NCBI GenBank assembly: GCA_030704615.1
Contig: CM060731.1
Coordinates: 19,530,001-19,594,000, forward strand
DNA length: 64,000 nucleotides
Direction: 5' to 3'
Origin: Takakia lepidozioides
Lineage: Eukaryota > Streptophyta > Takakiopsida > Takakiales > Takakiaceae
Of this stretch, positions 21,208-32,519 are shown piece after piece. Under the pieces are notes generated by a model that searched no databases, was not told where the DNA came from, and saw nothing but the letters and a program-made list of their open reading frames with translations. Every line of letters starts with the position of its first letter. Position 1 is the first letter of the stretch. The position numbers were made by a program, and so were the translations under genes.

Positions 21208-24200
21208 AAGCCTCTTCTCAATTGCAGATGTCTTTCTAAGTTCATGTGGGCTATGCAGGAAACCTGAGAGTTGGTTCCCTGCATATTCTTGAGTACTGTT
21301 GAGATCGATAGGAAGATTTGGATTGAACACCTTAATTAACTTCAGGTGCAATTCACACCAAATACGTCACTACCCCTGTGGTTACGGCATACTACGGAAC
21401 TTAATCACTAGTGGGTTGTGAGTTTAAAACCACATATGTGTGTTGGATGTTGTAAAGGTGTCCACCTTCCCATTAGAAGGCAATAGCCCTTGGGTCAACT
21501 GACAGGTCATAAGTTACGGATTGCTTGGGCAAGAGTCCACATTTTTCCTTAACACCAGATACGAAATAGTGTCAAGAAACAAAGCATCTGTAACTGTTCT
21601 TCTCATTGATTTTATCCTATTCATATGAATAAACCATTGCGCGTTAGTGATCTGTTCGGTATCTCCTCTACTAAAGTGTCCAGTTTGTCTCCATTTTGTC
21701 ATTCGCTTCTTTGTTGTTGCCCTTGTGATCATTGCAGTGACATTCTCACTACCGCTCAAAATTCTACGTTTTGGATACAAGGGGAGATATCAAACGTTCG
21801 TTCCAAATGTGAGTACGCACGCACATACGCATACACAGACCAGACCACGAAGATATTGACAGAAAAAAGACTTGTTTTATGAATACAAGGGGATGATCTT
21901 TCAAAATGTGAGTATGCATACACAGATTGAACATCTGTCCAGTAGAAACGGGTCGTGGATAGACCTGTGTCCACCACACAGAAGCTCCAATGGATCAGAA
22001 TGGATAAATGTTCGGATGTATTGGCACTCCTAGACACCGGATTCCATGAACTCGTTGAATCGATTTTTTCTAGCTGTGATATTAGACTCGACATCCTTGC
22101 AATTGATGCGTACTCGCAACATCATAGAGACCATTTGAATTTCTTCAAATCATTTTGATGTACAAGTTTCTAGTTTTTGCTGGAAATAAGGTTCCCTAAT
22201 AGCTCTCGTAATCGCCCCAAAACTGCCATGAGGTCCAAAACATGACCACACAGCGTCCATGCAACTGCCTTATGATGATGTCAACTCACTGCTTGGTATA
22301 ATCAAGTACCAAATAGAGCCCCCACAACCGGCGACCAGTATCTAGTAGCTTGCTATTGAAGAGCTCTTATTGACGCTGCTTAATTAGGGGCCGGAGTTCT
22401 CTCTCTAATCTTACATATGACCCACTGTGACGCAGCATCATGAGGACGGTGAGCACCATCACAATCACCTGCAACAGCCGGGAAACTGCACCCTTGTCAA
22501 ACCGTTCATTTCAGAACCCTTTGACATAAGTCCCAACCCTGCGATGCTGATCTACTTAAGACCATAGCATACAACTCTCATCCCCTCACAAACTACAAGA
22601 CGTAATTCAATTTCTTTCGCGATGTGTCTGTTCCTCTGCCTCAGAAACAACATATAATTAGTACGTAGGGGCGATGCAACACGAAGCAATGAAAGATGAG
22701 CAGTCGTCTTTCAAATGCCTTGCAGAAGACGACGTCAATATACTTAGGGAAAACAAACTAAGAGGAAAAAATTGGCATTGATTTCCAACAAACCTGATAC
22801 TGGTCACTCAACCAACATGCACTGAGCTGGTAGACCTACATGATACCACGGCTAAGCAGCAAACCTTTATCAATTAAGTAATCAGGGTCACTTTCACTTG
22901 GTTTACTAGCTAGTGAGAACCCTTGAAGGTGAAGTGGCGCACATACAGTGGTTTGCATGGCCAGAGCTTTACAATGGGTTTTTGAACCTTTACACAAGGG
23001 AAAGAAAGCACATTAATCAACACACAAAAATCAGCCCGGCAGAGTTTGTTGAACTCACATATTTAGCTGACTGTTCAAACCAATGGCTACCAACCGCGCC
23101 CGAGCTATCGTGCTGCCTGAGCACTCCTTACACGGATAAGCCACAAGCAACCTATTTTGAAATTAATTAGAAAGATTGGGCTTCTACTTACACACAAATA
23201 GACTCATTTTAGATCCCGTTCAAATCCAGTCTTTGAATACACATCCTGTGTTAATCCAGCAGAACATCTCTCTATAGACCTAGATAAACCACTACTGGTG
23301 CGTCCTGAATCCTTCGGGCAGAGTGACGATTAACTGCATACCACCAAGATATAACACATCTCCATGAGTGGGCTTTTAGCCAGAATCGGACACAGCATAG
23401 TGTATGGTAATTCCATGGTGCAAACCTGTAGGATACCTAGAACACATGATCCTTCAATTCCTCGTGAGATACTGTACATGTATGTAGGTCAGAACTCGGT
23501 CAGAAAGGCCCTGGCCGATCGAAGCAGATTAATTTAGGCAGGCCATCACTTGGTGATAGGGTCAGTACTCTAGTGAGTGGAGCTGACAATTAGTGTGCAA
23601 GAATTAGCTGGTATTTTCCTCTGCAATAAAGATGGAAGCACATTGTTAATCTCTTTACGTCGAATTATCACCAAATGATTGTCATGAGATGAACCCTTCG
23701 TCACTTGAAGTCTCTCCTCCTGGCCAATAGCTCCTGCTAATTCCAACCAACTGCTCACTTTCTCTCGACCTCTGCCTCAACCTGATCTTATAAGATGAAA
23801 GTGGGAGTACACATGAAGCTAGCGCTCTTCTTTCCTGTACTGCGTGCAAACCATTCCACTGCATAAACACATTACTGTTTAAAAGAGGATTGCTCATTTA
23901 CTGAGAGTTCTGCTTAAAAAGCTTTTTCGTCCGCAGATTATTTAACATGCACATGTGTTCGGGAAACAGGAGACCCGGTCAAAACCTAGCATACACCAAC
24001 CTGGAAAGGAGGTTAATTCAAATAGAGACCTTTTTCCAGCTCGGAATATTCCAGCAACGGGAGTCTATTGAACTTTCCTCAGCAGGTATGTGCGGACACA
24101 GACTTGTAACAACTGAGCGAGCTAGAGAAAGTTCGATAAACTGGAGGATCTACTTAATCTGTGGGGACCTCCAAGAAGTTCTCATTTGCTCGGTTTTCCA

Positions 24201-24370
24201 AGTTGCAAGTTCGGCATTGAAAGTCTGCCACTCCGTACAAATGAACATCATCAAAAAAGAATGTATAGCTCTTGAAAGTCTGAGAGGGTGATGATGCAAA
24301 AACTGCTGCTGTAAGACGCCTGCATGCATCCCCTTTCGATTACAAAACTGGTTCGACGTGGTAGGCAAGC
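21208..24370. other. Intergenic, no gene recognised
   Basis: Only short open frames without known domains are present. A duplicated phrase (ATACAAGGGGA, then AAATGTGAGTA(C/T)GCA) occurs near 21775 and 21890. No RNA gene or complete element was recognised. Confidence 0.4.
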
Positions 24371-25759
24371 TTACAACTTTGCCAGTACTCCCTGCAGAAG
24401 AGGAGGTCCTGGCTGATGGATGTGGGTTGCAGGAGCCAAGGTCTTCATACCTCCTTGGGTTCGCTTGATCCACTCTATGATTCGAGCACAAGCCTCCGGG
24501 TCTGAGAAAATCTTGTTGGTAGGCGTGTAGTTCTTCTTCAAGGCATTCTGTTCCATGAAGCTCGAATTTTTGAATGCCTCGTCCCCTTTCAATTCGCTTA
24601 CAGAACCAGGGGGGCGCCTATATTCCCTTTCTACTGTCTCCACCATGTCGTCGAGCGGCTGGGATGCATCCATCCAATGGAAGAGGCGCACCTCGCTCTC
24701 ATCATTACTGCGAAACCACTTTATCTGTTTTCTCACCAGATACTTGGAGGAATGCTGAAAGTCACGTAAAAACTCCAAAAACCTCTCTTCGGTGGTGATA
24801 CCGCCAGCTGCACGACACTCCAACAGGAATGCCATTGCCTCTTCATAACCAATTGCTCGGGAAGCAGAATTGCTGTCTGGCTGAATTCCCATTTCCAGGA
24901 GCCAAGCTGTCTCCCTCAACAGGTCTGAGACCATCTGTTCGCAGCGAAAGTCGACCTTCTGGTATAGCTCAGCACGGTGCTGATACAGAAAATAGCACTG
25001 GAAATCATAATCCCGCTCTGGACTCAAATCATCCGAAACTGCAATGTCTGTACCAAGCATGTTATTAGTAGCCTGGCTCACCTGCCCAGACGTGGGAAAC
25101 GTTCCTGCGTGGCCATTCATGTACCAGCGGATGTACGTTCCTGTGCCCCCAACGACGATTGGCACACAGCCCTTGGCTAGAATGTGCTCTGTAGCAGCCC
25201 TTGCATCACGAAAATACTGCGGGTAGGTGTACTCTAGGGTGGGGGGCACCATATCTAGTAAATGATGTGGAATACCCTCCCGCTCAATCATTGTGATTTT
25301 TGCAGCTCCCACATCAAGCCCCACAATGACCTGCACAGAGTCTGCGTTGATAATCTCTCCTCCAAGACTCTTTGCTAAGGCCAACGATAGCCGCGTCTTG
25401 CCAACCGCAGTGGGCCCAGCAATCACAATCACCCGTGCCTTCTGTTTGGATGCAGGGATCCCATTGCTCCGCCGCCTTTCAGGATCCACCAGTACTCTAC
25501 TGACTCCATCGGTTTCAGTGCGTACTGGTGCAGCACCCAAATCAACCTCTCCATGAAAATTCGGAAGCATGCGGCATTTGTCCTGATCGCCTACAACCAC
25601 CTGAGCACGCACAGAGGCTCCATGCCACCTGCTTATCTGACGTGACTTGATGGTAATGGCTGGGATCCTCAATGAAGGATAGGATCTTCCACCGCGGAAT
25701 TCCAACACTTGTTCAGAGGGAATGGGGAAGCACGCCGAGCCAGCCCGCAGAAAAGACAT
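24371..25759 (-). CDS. IPT9: IPT9-like tRNA isopentenyltransferase, intronless, central block missing
   Basis: tRNA isopentenyltransferases transfer an isoprenoid to A37 of tRNAs reading U-initial codons, and are a source of cis-zeatin. The ORF of 462 residues has a basic, Ser/Arg-rich N-terminus resembling an organelle transit peptide. It has a P-loop GPTAVGKT at residues 115-122, ADSVQV at 139-144 (the usual following Tyr is Ile), DVGAAK and GGTGTY at 204-209. Later blocks match plant IPT9 (YDFQCYFL, SASRAIGYEEAM, KQIKWFR). Between NNML (about residue 235) and DLSPERDYDFQC it lacks roughly 60-70 residues that in IPT9 hold the RNDWYRLRRSLEI region. The single exon contrasts with the intron-rich family, so a retrocopy with a skipped exon, or an internal deletion, is likely. 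Start chosen at the first ATG. Confidence 0.8.
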   Translation of the reverse strand: MSFLRAGSACFPIPSEQVLEFRGGRSYPSLRIPAITIKSRQISRWHGASVRAQVVVGDQDKCRMLPNFHGEVDLGAAPVRTETDGVSRVLVDPERRRSNGIPASKQKARVIVIAGPTAVGKTRLSLALAKSLGGEIINADSVQVIVGLDVGAAKITMIEREGIPHHLLDMVPPTLEYTYPQYFRDARAATEHILAKGCVPIVVGGTGTYIRWYMNGHAGTFPTSGQVSQATNNMLGTDIAVSDDLSPERDYDFQCYFLYQHRAELYQKVDFRCEQMVSDLLRETAWLLEMGIQPDSNSASRAIGYEEAMAFLLECRAAGGITTEERFLEFLRDFQHSSKYLVRKQIKWFRSNDESEVRLFHWMDASQPLDDMVETVEREYRRPPGSVSELKGDEAFKNSSFMEQNALKKNYTPTNKIFSDPEACARIIEWIKRTQGGMKTLAPATHIHQPGPPLLQGVLAKL

Positions 25760-26337
25760 GTTTGCAAGGGAATGTGAACCCAAAGTTTGGGTAGTTGAGT
25801 CCCAGGAAACTGACCAGTCCGGCAGATCGTGGCAAGCCAAAAAATCAAAGAAATCGAGTTGGGTGGGCCAAGCAGTGCTTGCTTACAGACCTGCAGATAA
25901 CAGAACGAATTAGGACGAGTTCGGAAGCAACCCAAACGAGGCCATGCCAACATTCAGGCAGAAACCAGCGATCTGTACAGGCAGGTAAACTTAAAGTCCA
26001 TTCAACGGAAAAAACCCAGATCCGGCAAGCTGGTGGCAGACAACATTTCAGAAACAACAAACGATCTAGCATTTGTAGAGAAAATCTTTGATGTAACTGG
26101 AATTAGATTACCCAGCCGCAAGAGTCTCCTGAACCTTTGGGACAGAGCAAAAATTCAGTAGCCGATCTACATGAAGGACCAGGCGAACTGAAGAAATCGC
26201 AGAGGGAATGCAGCGCGCTGCGGACTGCACAAGGCGAGACGATGCATATATACGCCCAGGCTCGCATCCCGCCTTCTTCCCGAGCCTCGGCGAGAACCCC
26301 AAACCTCGGGACGTGCCTCGGGTGCAGGTTTACCTGG

Positions 26338-26520
26338 ACTTATTTATTTATTTATTTATAAATATAGTCAGAACTTATGGAAGTGCGCATCCTCAGTGCT
26401 AGAGGCGGGCTAGAGTCTCGGGAGAAGAATGTCTCCAACTAAGTTTTGGTGAAAATAATGGTGTATTATTCGTCTTCTGCAGTACCCTGGATTTGAACTC
26501 AGAATCACGTAGGTGACACA
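26338..26520 (-). mobile_element. tRNA-derived SINE, probable
   Basis: On the minus strand a pol III B-box-like sequence (GAGTTCAAATCC) follows GTGTCACCTACGTG, and the element ends in a tail of TAAA repeats (26340-26360). It shares the TGTCACC / GGTTCAAA arrangement with the SINEs at 30.7-31.3 kb. The A box is degenerate. Confidence 0.5.
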
Positions 26521-29500
26521 TCACACTTTTATTTTGATACTTTATTAATATTTTTCACAAGACCATAATATTTTTATTTTTTAAAGCAAGTTAAACTAAA
26601 AAATGAAAATTATTAACAGAGACAAGCGTACACTTTACAGCGACAGAATTTTTACAGACCATTCCCGACCGACCAAAAATCTGTGATGGGTGACGGTAGG
26701 ACAGCAAATTGATGCTGACTATGCGTTTGAACTCAACACCTCTTCGACGCGGAAGTTTTGCTCACGGATGAATATATTCAATCAGGGATTCAGATGTCCG
26801 TATTGTGGGATGAATGTGGCGATGCCTGTGGATTTTGTAAGAGGTAAAATTCGCTCTAATCCAGGATAGTCCTGGGGTAAGAATTTTACCTCAAAAACTT
26901 CCCGGGCCCCGGTCCGCATTAACGAAAATGCGGATCCAGTGGGGAAGTTCGGGCGGGGCCGTGCTTCACGAATGGATCACTATCTGCCCGAGCCTCACAG
27001 AGAGGGCCATTTGATTCACGGGAGTATACTAATATTAGGAATGTTGAAGGATATCGACATGTGAGGTTGGAATGGCACTGTCCATTTGGCACGAGAGACC
27101 TGTTTTGGATCTATAAAATACCAATGAGGGAATGGAACGGCCACAGTTCGACCGCTCCCATCGGACGTGGGGCATGTTCCTTGAGATGAAAACGAGTAAA
27201 GCATTCATAGAAAGAGAAGAGGGCACACAACAATGCTGCACTGTGTTTGCTTGGATGTCGGCTACCCCCCAAACGAACGTCCGTTATAATTCCAAATTAA
27301 GATGCTACCTACATCCGATACATATCTATTAATGCAGAAACGTGCGTAATTGAAACCCTTCCTACTGCTGTTTATAAGGATGTGGGCCCTGGGTGTAAAG
27401 TGTAAACCAACTGCACGGAGAGAATTCTGGAAGATACGTGAGCATATTTGAAGGATCAGAACCTAGAATATGCTACGTCCGTCTTTATGCGGTCTCACTT
27501 CGACATGTGGATCATCTATATTTGGGTAACCGATCATGGCGGATGAGTGTTTAGTAGAGTGACAGTAATTTAATATGGTAGCAGACTTTGGAGTGGCGGC
27601 CGGGTAGTTGGAGAGTCTCGTCGAACATCGCCCCTGCACGTTCTTACACTATACTTGTTTGTAATAGGGACCTCACAGCTTATAGGTGGTCCTCGAGAGG
27701 TGCGTGACAACGCTACAAGTAGACTAGTTCATATTTGGTCCTACTGGAACTCACGTTGATTATATCTGAATATTTACATGGACTCCATGACGTGCTTGTG
27801 ACGGACGTAATTTCTTTCACTGTTGTTTGATGGCCATCTTCAAATCATTTTTACACGTCTTCAGATTGTTTCAAAAACATACGTGATTTTACCTTTACTG
27901 GTGCATGAGCCCCATCGGAGCTTGAAGGGACCAGCGCCTGATCAGGGGTAAGGAAGAAGGAAAATTAATGGTGTCACTTCACTAATGGTGTCACTTCACC
28001 CAGAAGCTGGGCGGCTTCCGTCCAGGAGTCTGAATATGTTCATATGTATGAAGTATGAGCACAAATTTCATACTGATATTGATATGTGAGGTCCATTGAA
28101 ACCAAACCGCATTTTTGGTGTGCTGAACATCATTAACTAGGTCCATGAACCTGAAGTTGAACGTGAAGCTCTTCTCTTTCATGTCTACCCACTATACAAA
28201 ATATCTAGATATTAGTAAACGAACGACCGTTGGAATGGGAGGCGGCCCTAACCAACTGCTCCCAAAGGATTGAGAAAGGGGACCCTACAGTGCAAACTCG
28301 AACGTCCATGTCGCAGTGGACAGGTAATTTGGTGACTGGTTGACATCCATTTGGACGTCAAGAAGGTGCTCTTTGGCACACGATATCCACGTGTTCGCTA
28401 GCCAGGGGTGACATTTGGGTTCAATCGGATCTTCCAAGGATTAAAGAATAGGATATTCTTAATTCATTCAGCGGACGGCCTTGGCTGGAGGCCCAGTGTA
28501 TTCCAATCAAAACAAAATACCTACACCGAAAATACGAAAATACTCCCAACAAATATCTGAAAGGAATATTTTTTTACTAATCAACTTAGAATCCAAGTAG
28601 CTTTTTAATCAAAAGATCTACTTATTAAACAGAAAATTAGAAAAGATTTTTATGCAGTGACTCCATGTGCTTCTGATTTCAGTTGCATTATTAGTCTTGA
28701 ATTCTTTTTATCATTGAAAATGCTCTGCATTTTTCGCTAGGAATATGGAATTAAAAAATTAACGAATTTTTGGGAGAGCGTTGCTTGTCTGCTACTGTCG
28801 AGGTTGCTGTGGCCGGCATATTTGCCGAAGGACTTCGAGAACGCTCCTTTGCTGTAGGATTTCTGCAACTTTTTCATAGAGAGTGCCTCAAATTGTTCTC
28901 TAGACACCGGCAGGGAAGGTTGTTCAATTACATCTGAGATTGTGTCTCTGATCTCACCAGCTGCTGACAATTTGGGTAGTCCCTTTTCCATTAATTCTCA
29001 CTCTCAGCTGGTCGCCTGCAGCCGGCTTCCTGATCCGAGTCCAATTTTTTTGTTACTCCCACTCAGTGCGTGTTTTGTGGACGGGAGGCGAGGCTTCTAA
29101 GGCTTCTACGGTCGCAAATATCCCAACTGGATTGGGAAAGGTGCACTGAAGCTCACTGACAACGAACTCATGGCAGTTGAGCGGCCGATCCTTCTAGAGG
29201 TTGGCAGCAATGGGATCCCTGCATTTAAAAAGAAGGCAACATGAGTGATTGCGATATTTTGAGGGCTTATGCAGGGCCCACTTATTCTTTTGGCATGACC
29301 CTGCTCGCTCAAGTTGATTCAACTGGGTGTGTAGAGAGTCTATTCATGTAAAGGGGACGTCTCGCTCAGCAGCGGGAAAAAACATGATCGCTTCTCCAGG
29401 ATTCTTTCCGCATTCTGCGGGATTCTTTCTGAATACGTTTTGTATATTAAAAACACTTTGTTTCATCCTTGACTTGATTTCCATTGCAGGTTTGGTGGAA

Positions 29501-30660
29501 ATGGATGACAAGGCTTCGGCCATCTGGTGGCCTGTACGCTATGCGCCACACAATCCCAATGAATTGGCCTGCCATAGCCATCCAAAAATAAGATGTAAGA
29601 AAACAGATATGTCGCTGGTATCTTTATCAATCAAGTTCTGAGGTGCGATCAGTAATATTCCGCCCATACAGCAATCCGTAGAGTCTCTTTTCTCTCTTCT
29701 TGTCTCTGCCCTACAAGTTATAAGCCCTGCTGTTTGCAGCTGCAGTTTATCCCAAGTATCCATTCACAGCTTTATTGCTAATTCGACATCTCAATCTCCA
29801 TGCTCAATTGGAAGAATAAGCTACAATTCTGTAGCCTCACGTTCTCATACTAGCTCTCTCCTGCAAAAACAGCTGCAATCCAACGTGGACTCCAGGCAGC
29901 TGATCCAAACACCCAAATATGTTTCGGCATGAAAGCCCTCCTAACGAGCACGCCAGAAATATTAACCTATCTACACTGAAGAGGAAAACCTATAATACAG
30001 TGAGTTTGTATATAAGGTATGCCTTAAACCTTAATCAGTTGAGGGCTCCTGCATTATATATCTATATTATGGTTGCGATATCCTTACTATGATACCGTAA
30101 GTAAACGTTTGCAGAGCTATTGATCATTCCAGATGGAGCCTTGGATGGAGCCACTTTCATGAAGTCATTTTCCATCCAATGTGTTTGTCTTCCATGGATT
30201 TCAGGCTGGATCGATCCTACTGGGAAGACTCAGGGAGCAGCTCTGCTACATCATGACGAGTCTACTCTAGGTAGCCTTTCTCTCATTAATATGTAGCTGC
30301 CTCTCCAAAGGGTAGTTTTACAATGACTTTCACAACCATTCCGAAGAAAAACTCATCCAAATTGAAACAATTTTGCAAACTGAACATTAAATGATAGCAA
30401 GTAGGCAAGAAACACATATATTTAAAAGTGTGCTGATTCCAGCTGAGGTTGAAAACGCTCAATGTAGTAATGAAAATTGCCTTAGACCCTACCCCTGCAT
30501 CCTTTCCCTCAGCCCGCGCATGCATGGTATTTGAGCGGTAGCACGAGGAAGAAGACCAGACTGGTCTGGTTTGCGAAGTATTGTAATGTACCCTATGGGG
30601 CCCGGTATTGCCCTTGCGCATACCCGCCTGGTATGATCCTTTGTTTTTTCAGATAACATG
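26521..30660. other. Intergenic, no gene recognised
   Basis: The stretch is AT-rich with many stops. The longest frame of note is 28737-28991 on the minus strand (84 residues, LSAAGEIRDTISDVIEQPSLPVSREQFEAL), with no recognisable family. No tRNA, rRNA or intact mobile element was seen. Confidence 0.4.
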
Positions 30661-30895
30661 TTTTTTTTTTTGTAAAATTAAAGGAAACCTGGGAGCTACC
30701 GTACAGCCCACAATTCAGGCCCTTGAGGAGGGGGAAAAATTAACTCCCTTTCATTTATGGACCAGAAGACCTACAGGACGAACAATGCCCAGACAAACCG
30801 CCACGAACAATCCACACGGACAGGGGCTGGGTTTGAACCCGGAACCACCGAGGTGACACACGGTGCATGTGCACTTACCAGCTGAGCTACCAACC
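30661..30895 (-). mobile_element. tRNA-derived SINE with poly(A) tail
   Basis: On the minus strand it begins GGTTGGTAGCTCAGCTGG, a good pol III A box. About 30 bases later comes the B box GGTTCAAACCC (30830-30840). A roughly 150-bp body follows, ending in A11 (T11 at 30661-30671 on the plus strand). The layout is that of a tRNA-headed SINE. No clear target-site duplication was found. Confidence 0.75.
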
Positions 30896-30965
30896 GATGT
30901 GCTTTTTATTTTTAAAGATAAAGGGAAACACCTGGGAGCGACAGCTCACAATAAAAAAAAATTCC

Positions 30966-31185
30966 ACATCGGCAGCTGGTAAGTGCAGAATGTGACGCCT
31001 TGGTGGTTCGGGGCTCAAACCTGCTGCCCTGCCCCCCTGTGTGGATTGTTCATGACGTTCTGTCTGGATGTTATCGTCCTGTGTGCCTTCATGGCCCAAA
31101 AGTGAAGGGGGGTTATTTTTCCCCCTCCTCTAGGGGCCTGCATTGTGAGCAGTCACTCCCAGGTTTCTTTCAAAAAATTTAAAAA
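30966..31185 (+). mobile_element. Second SINE copy, 5' truncated
   Basis: The plus strand matches the SINE body at 30.66-30.90 kb: CAGCTGGTAAGTGCA, GGTGGTTC, TGTGTGGATTGTTC, CCCCCTCCTC and GGGCCTG, then CTCCCAGGTTTC and an A-rich end. The A box is cut short. It lies tail to tail with the third copy. Confidence 0.65.
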
Positions 31186-31325
31186 TTAATCCCCTTTCAT
31201 ATAAGCCATTGGGCGCGGAAGATGGAAACATCACCCAGACCAACAGGTCACAAAAAGCAGCAGGATTTGAACCCTGAACCACCGGGGTGACACACAGTGC
31301 ATTTATCCATTGAGCTGCAAGCCGC
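31150..31325 (-). mobile_element. Third SINE copy
   Basis: The minus strand shows TTGCAGCTCAATGGAT (A-box-like), GTGTGTCACCCCGGTGG and the B box GGGTTCAAATCC, then a body ending near CCTGGGAGTGAC. It overlaps the end of the plus-strand copy in a palindromic junction around 31165-31200. Confidence 0.65.
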
Positions 31326-32510
31326 AGGTTTTCTTTTTTAACAATTCCCTGATAATTCACTCAGTAGATACTAGAGCCATGTATTTGCGAAATAATTTGA
31401 CTAAATTCATACTCTGCTTAAGGTTAATATTAATACTAGGGCTTCGCGTTGCTCCGCACTACTAGCGACGAATTCTGAGAACTACGTTCAATTGGCACAA
31501 AAAGGGGTGGGTCATTCCATGGTCTTACATCTATGTATGTCACATCTCTGTATTTCATTGTTTGATGTAGCTACCTCTATCTATGCCCAAGAAGTGAGGG
31601 GGAGTGAAACCCCTTTTCTATATTTTTCTGTATTTTTCTGTATTTTTCCTCTGTATTTCATTTCAAGATTCATTTGACCGGTGTAATGATTGTGGCTCAT
31701 TTTGATACAACAAGCAGAATTATGATCTTATTTGATTATGATTAACAAGCAGAATTATGATTTGATTTGGATTATGAATGTTGTTTATATGATATCCTTT
31801 TCATCTTTATTTGCAATTGGTGTAGATTCAAATGGTTTATTTTGTCTGCCTCTCCGCATTAACATATTGTTTTTCCATATTATTTGAACAAAAATAGTTG
31901 TCTACATAAACTCAGTGACCAATATTATTGTTTTGAACAAAATGTGTCTTGATAAAAAGTACTGATGCGGATATGCATATTTCTCTTCGAAATTGAAGGT
32001 AGTTTGTTCTGTGAGCTTTCATGAATATGTTCAAAAGAGACCCACCTTCTTTCTTTCTTCATTCGTTAGTAGCCACAATGCTATCCCTATGTCTTCAGGT
32101 TGCCCCTGAGTTTAAATTTCAGTCTAGTGCCGAGGGTGGGTAAACCCTTGAGGTCATCAATGATGGCCTCTCCTATGTCACAGACTGGAAACAAGTTCAG
32201 AGAGGTCAAGTTCAGCTTGATGAGAATACCCCCGGACATTGTACCAGAAAACGGATATTGTCTTCAGGCCACCCTCACATGGGCATTGACAATCTCCCTT
32301 TCCTCTCTGCATCTTTTTGAGAAAGAGAGTTAGCACATAACAGGTAGCTATATAACTATTCTATGTGTCAAATTGTTGTACAAGGAAGAACAAGCTCATG
32401 TGAAATGTGATGGGACATACAGCTTGTTGTAAGGCGCTGGTAAAATGCAGAGAGAACATTCTGCTGCTCAGATGGATCCCACCTGCCATCTGCCTCAATA
32501 TAGATGTTTG
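31326..32510. other. Intergenic, no gene recognised
   Basis: AT-rich sequence with a short direct repeat of AACAAGCAGAATTATGAT(C/T) at about 31710 and 31745. An open frame at 32100-32333 on the plus strand shows no known domain. Confidence 0.4.
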
Positions 32511-32519
32511 ATAACAATT

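Noticed and set aside
25293-25556. Plus-strand open frames across the IPT9-like gene
   Set aside because: They are shadows of the minus-strand coding sequence and match no family.
28737-28991. An 84-residue open frame as a new small gene
   Set aside because: Length is within chance for this AT-rich stretch, and no family, splice or promoter signal was seen.
30829-30895. A functional tRNA gene
   Set aside because: A and B boxes are present, but the sequence cannot be folded by eye into a full cloverleaf, and it is followed by a SINE body and poly(A) tail.
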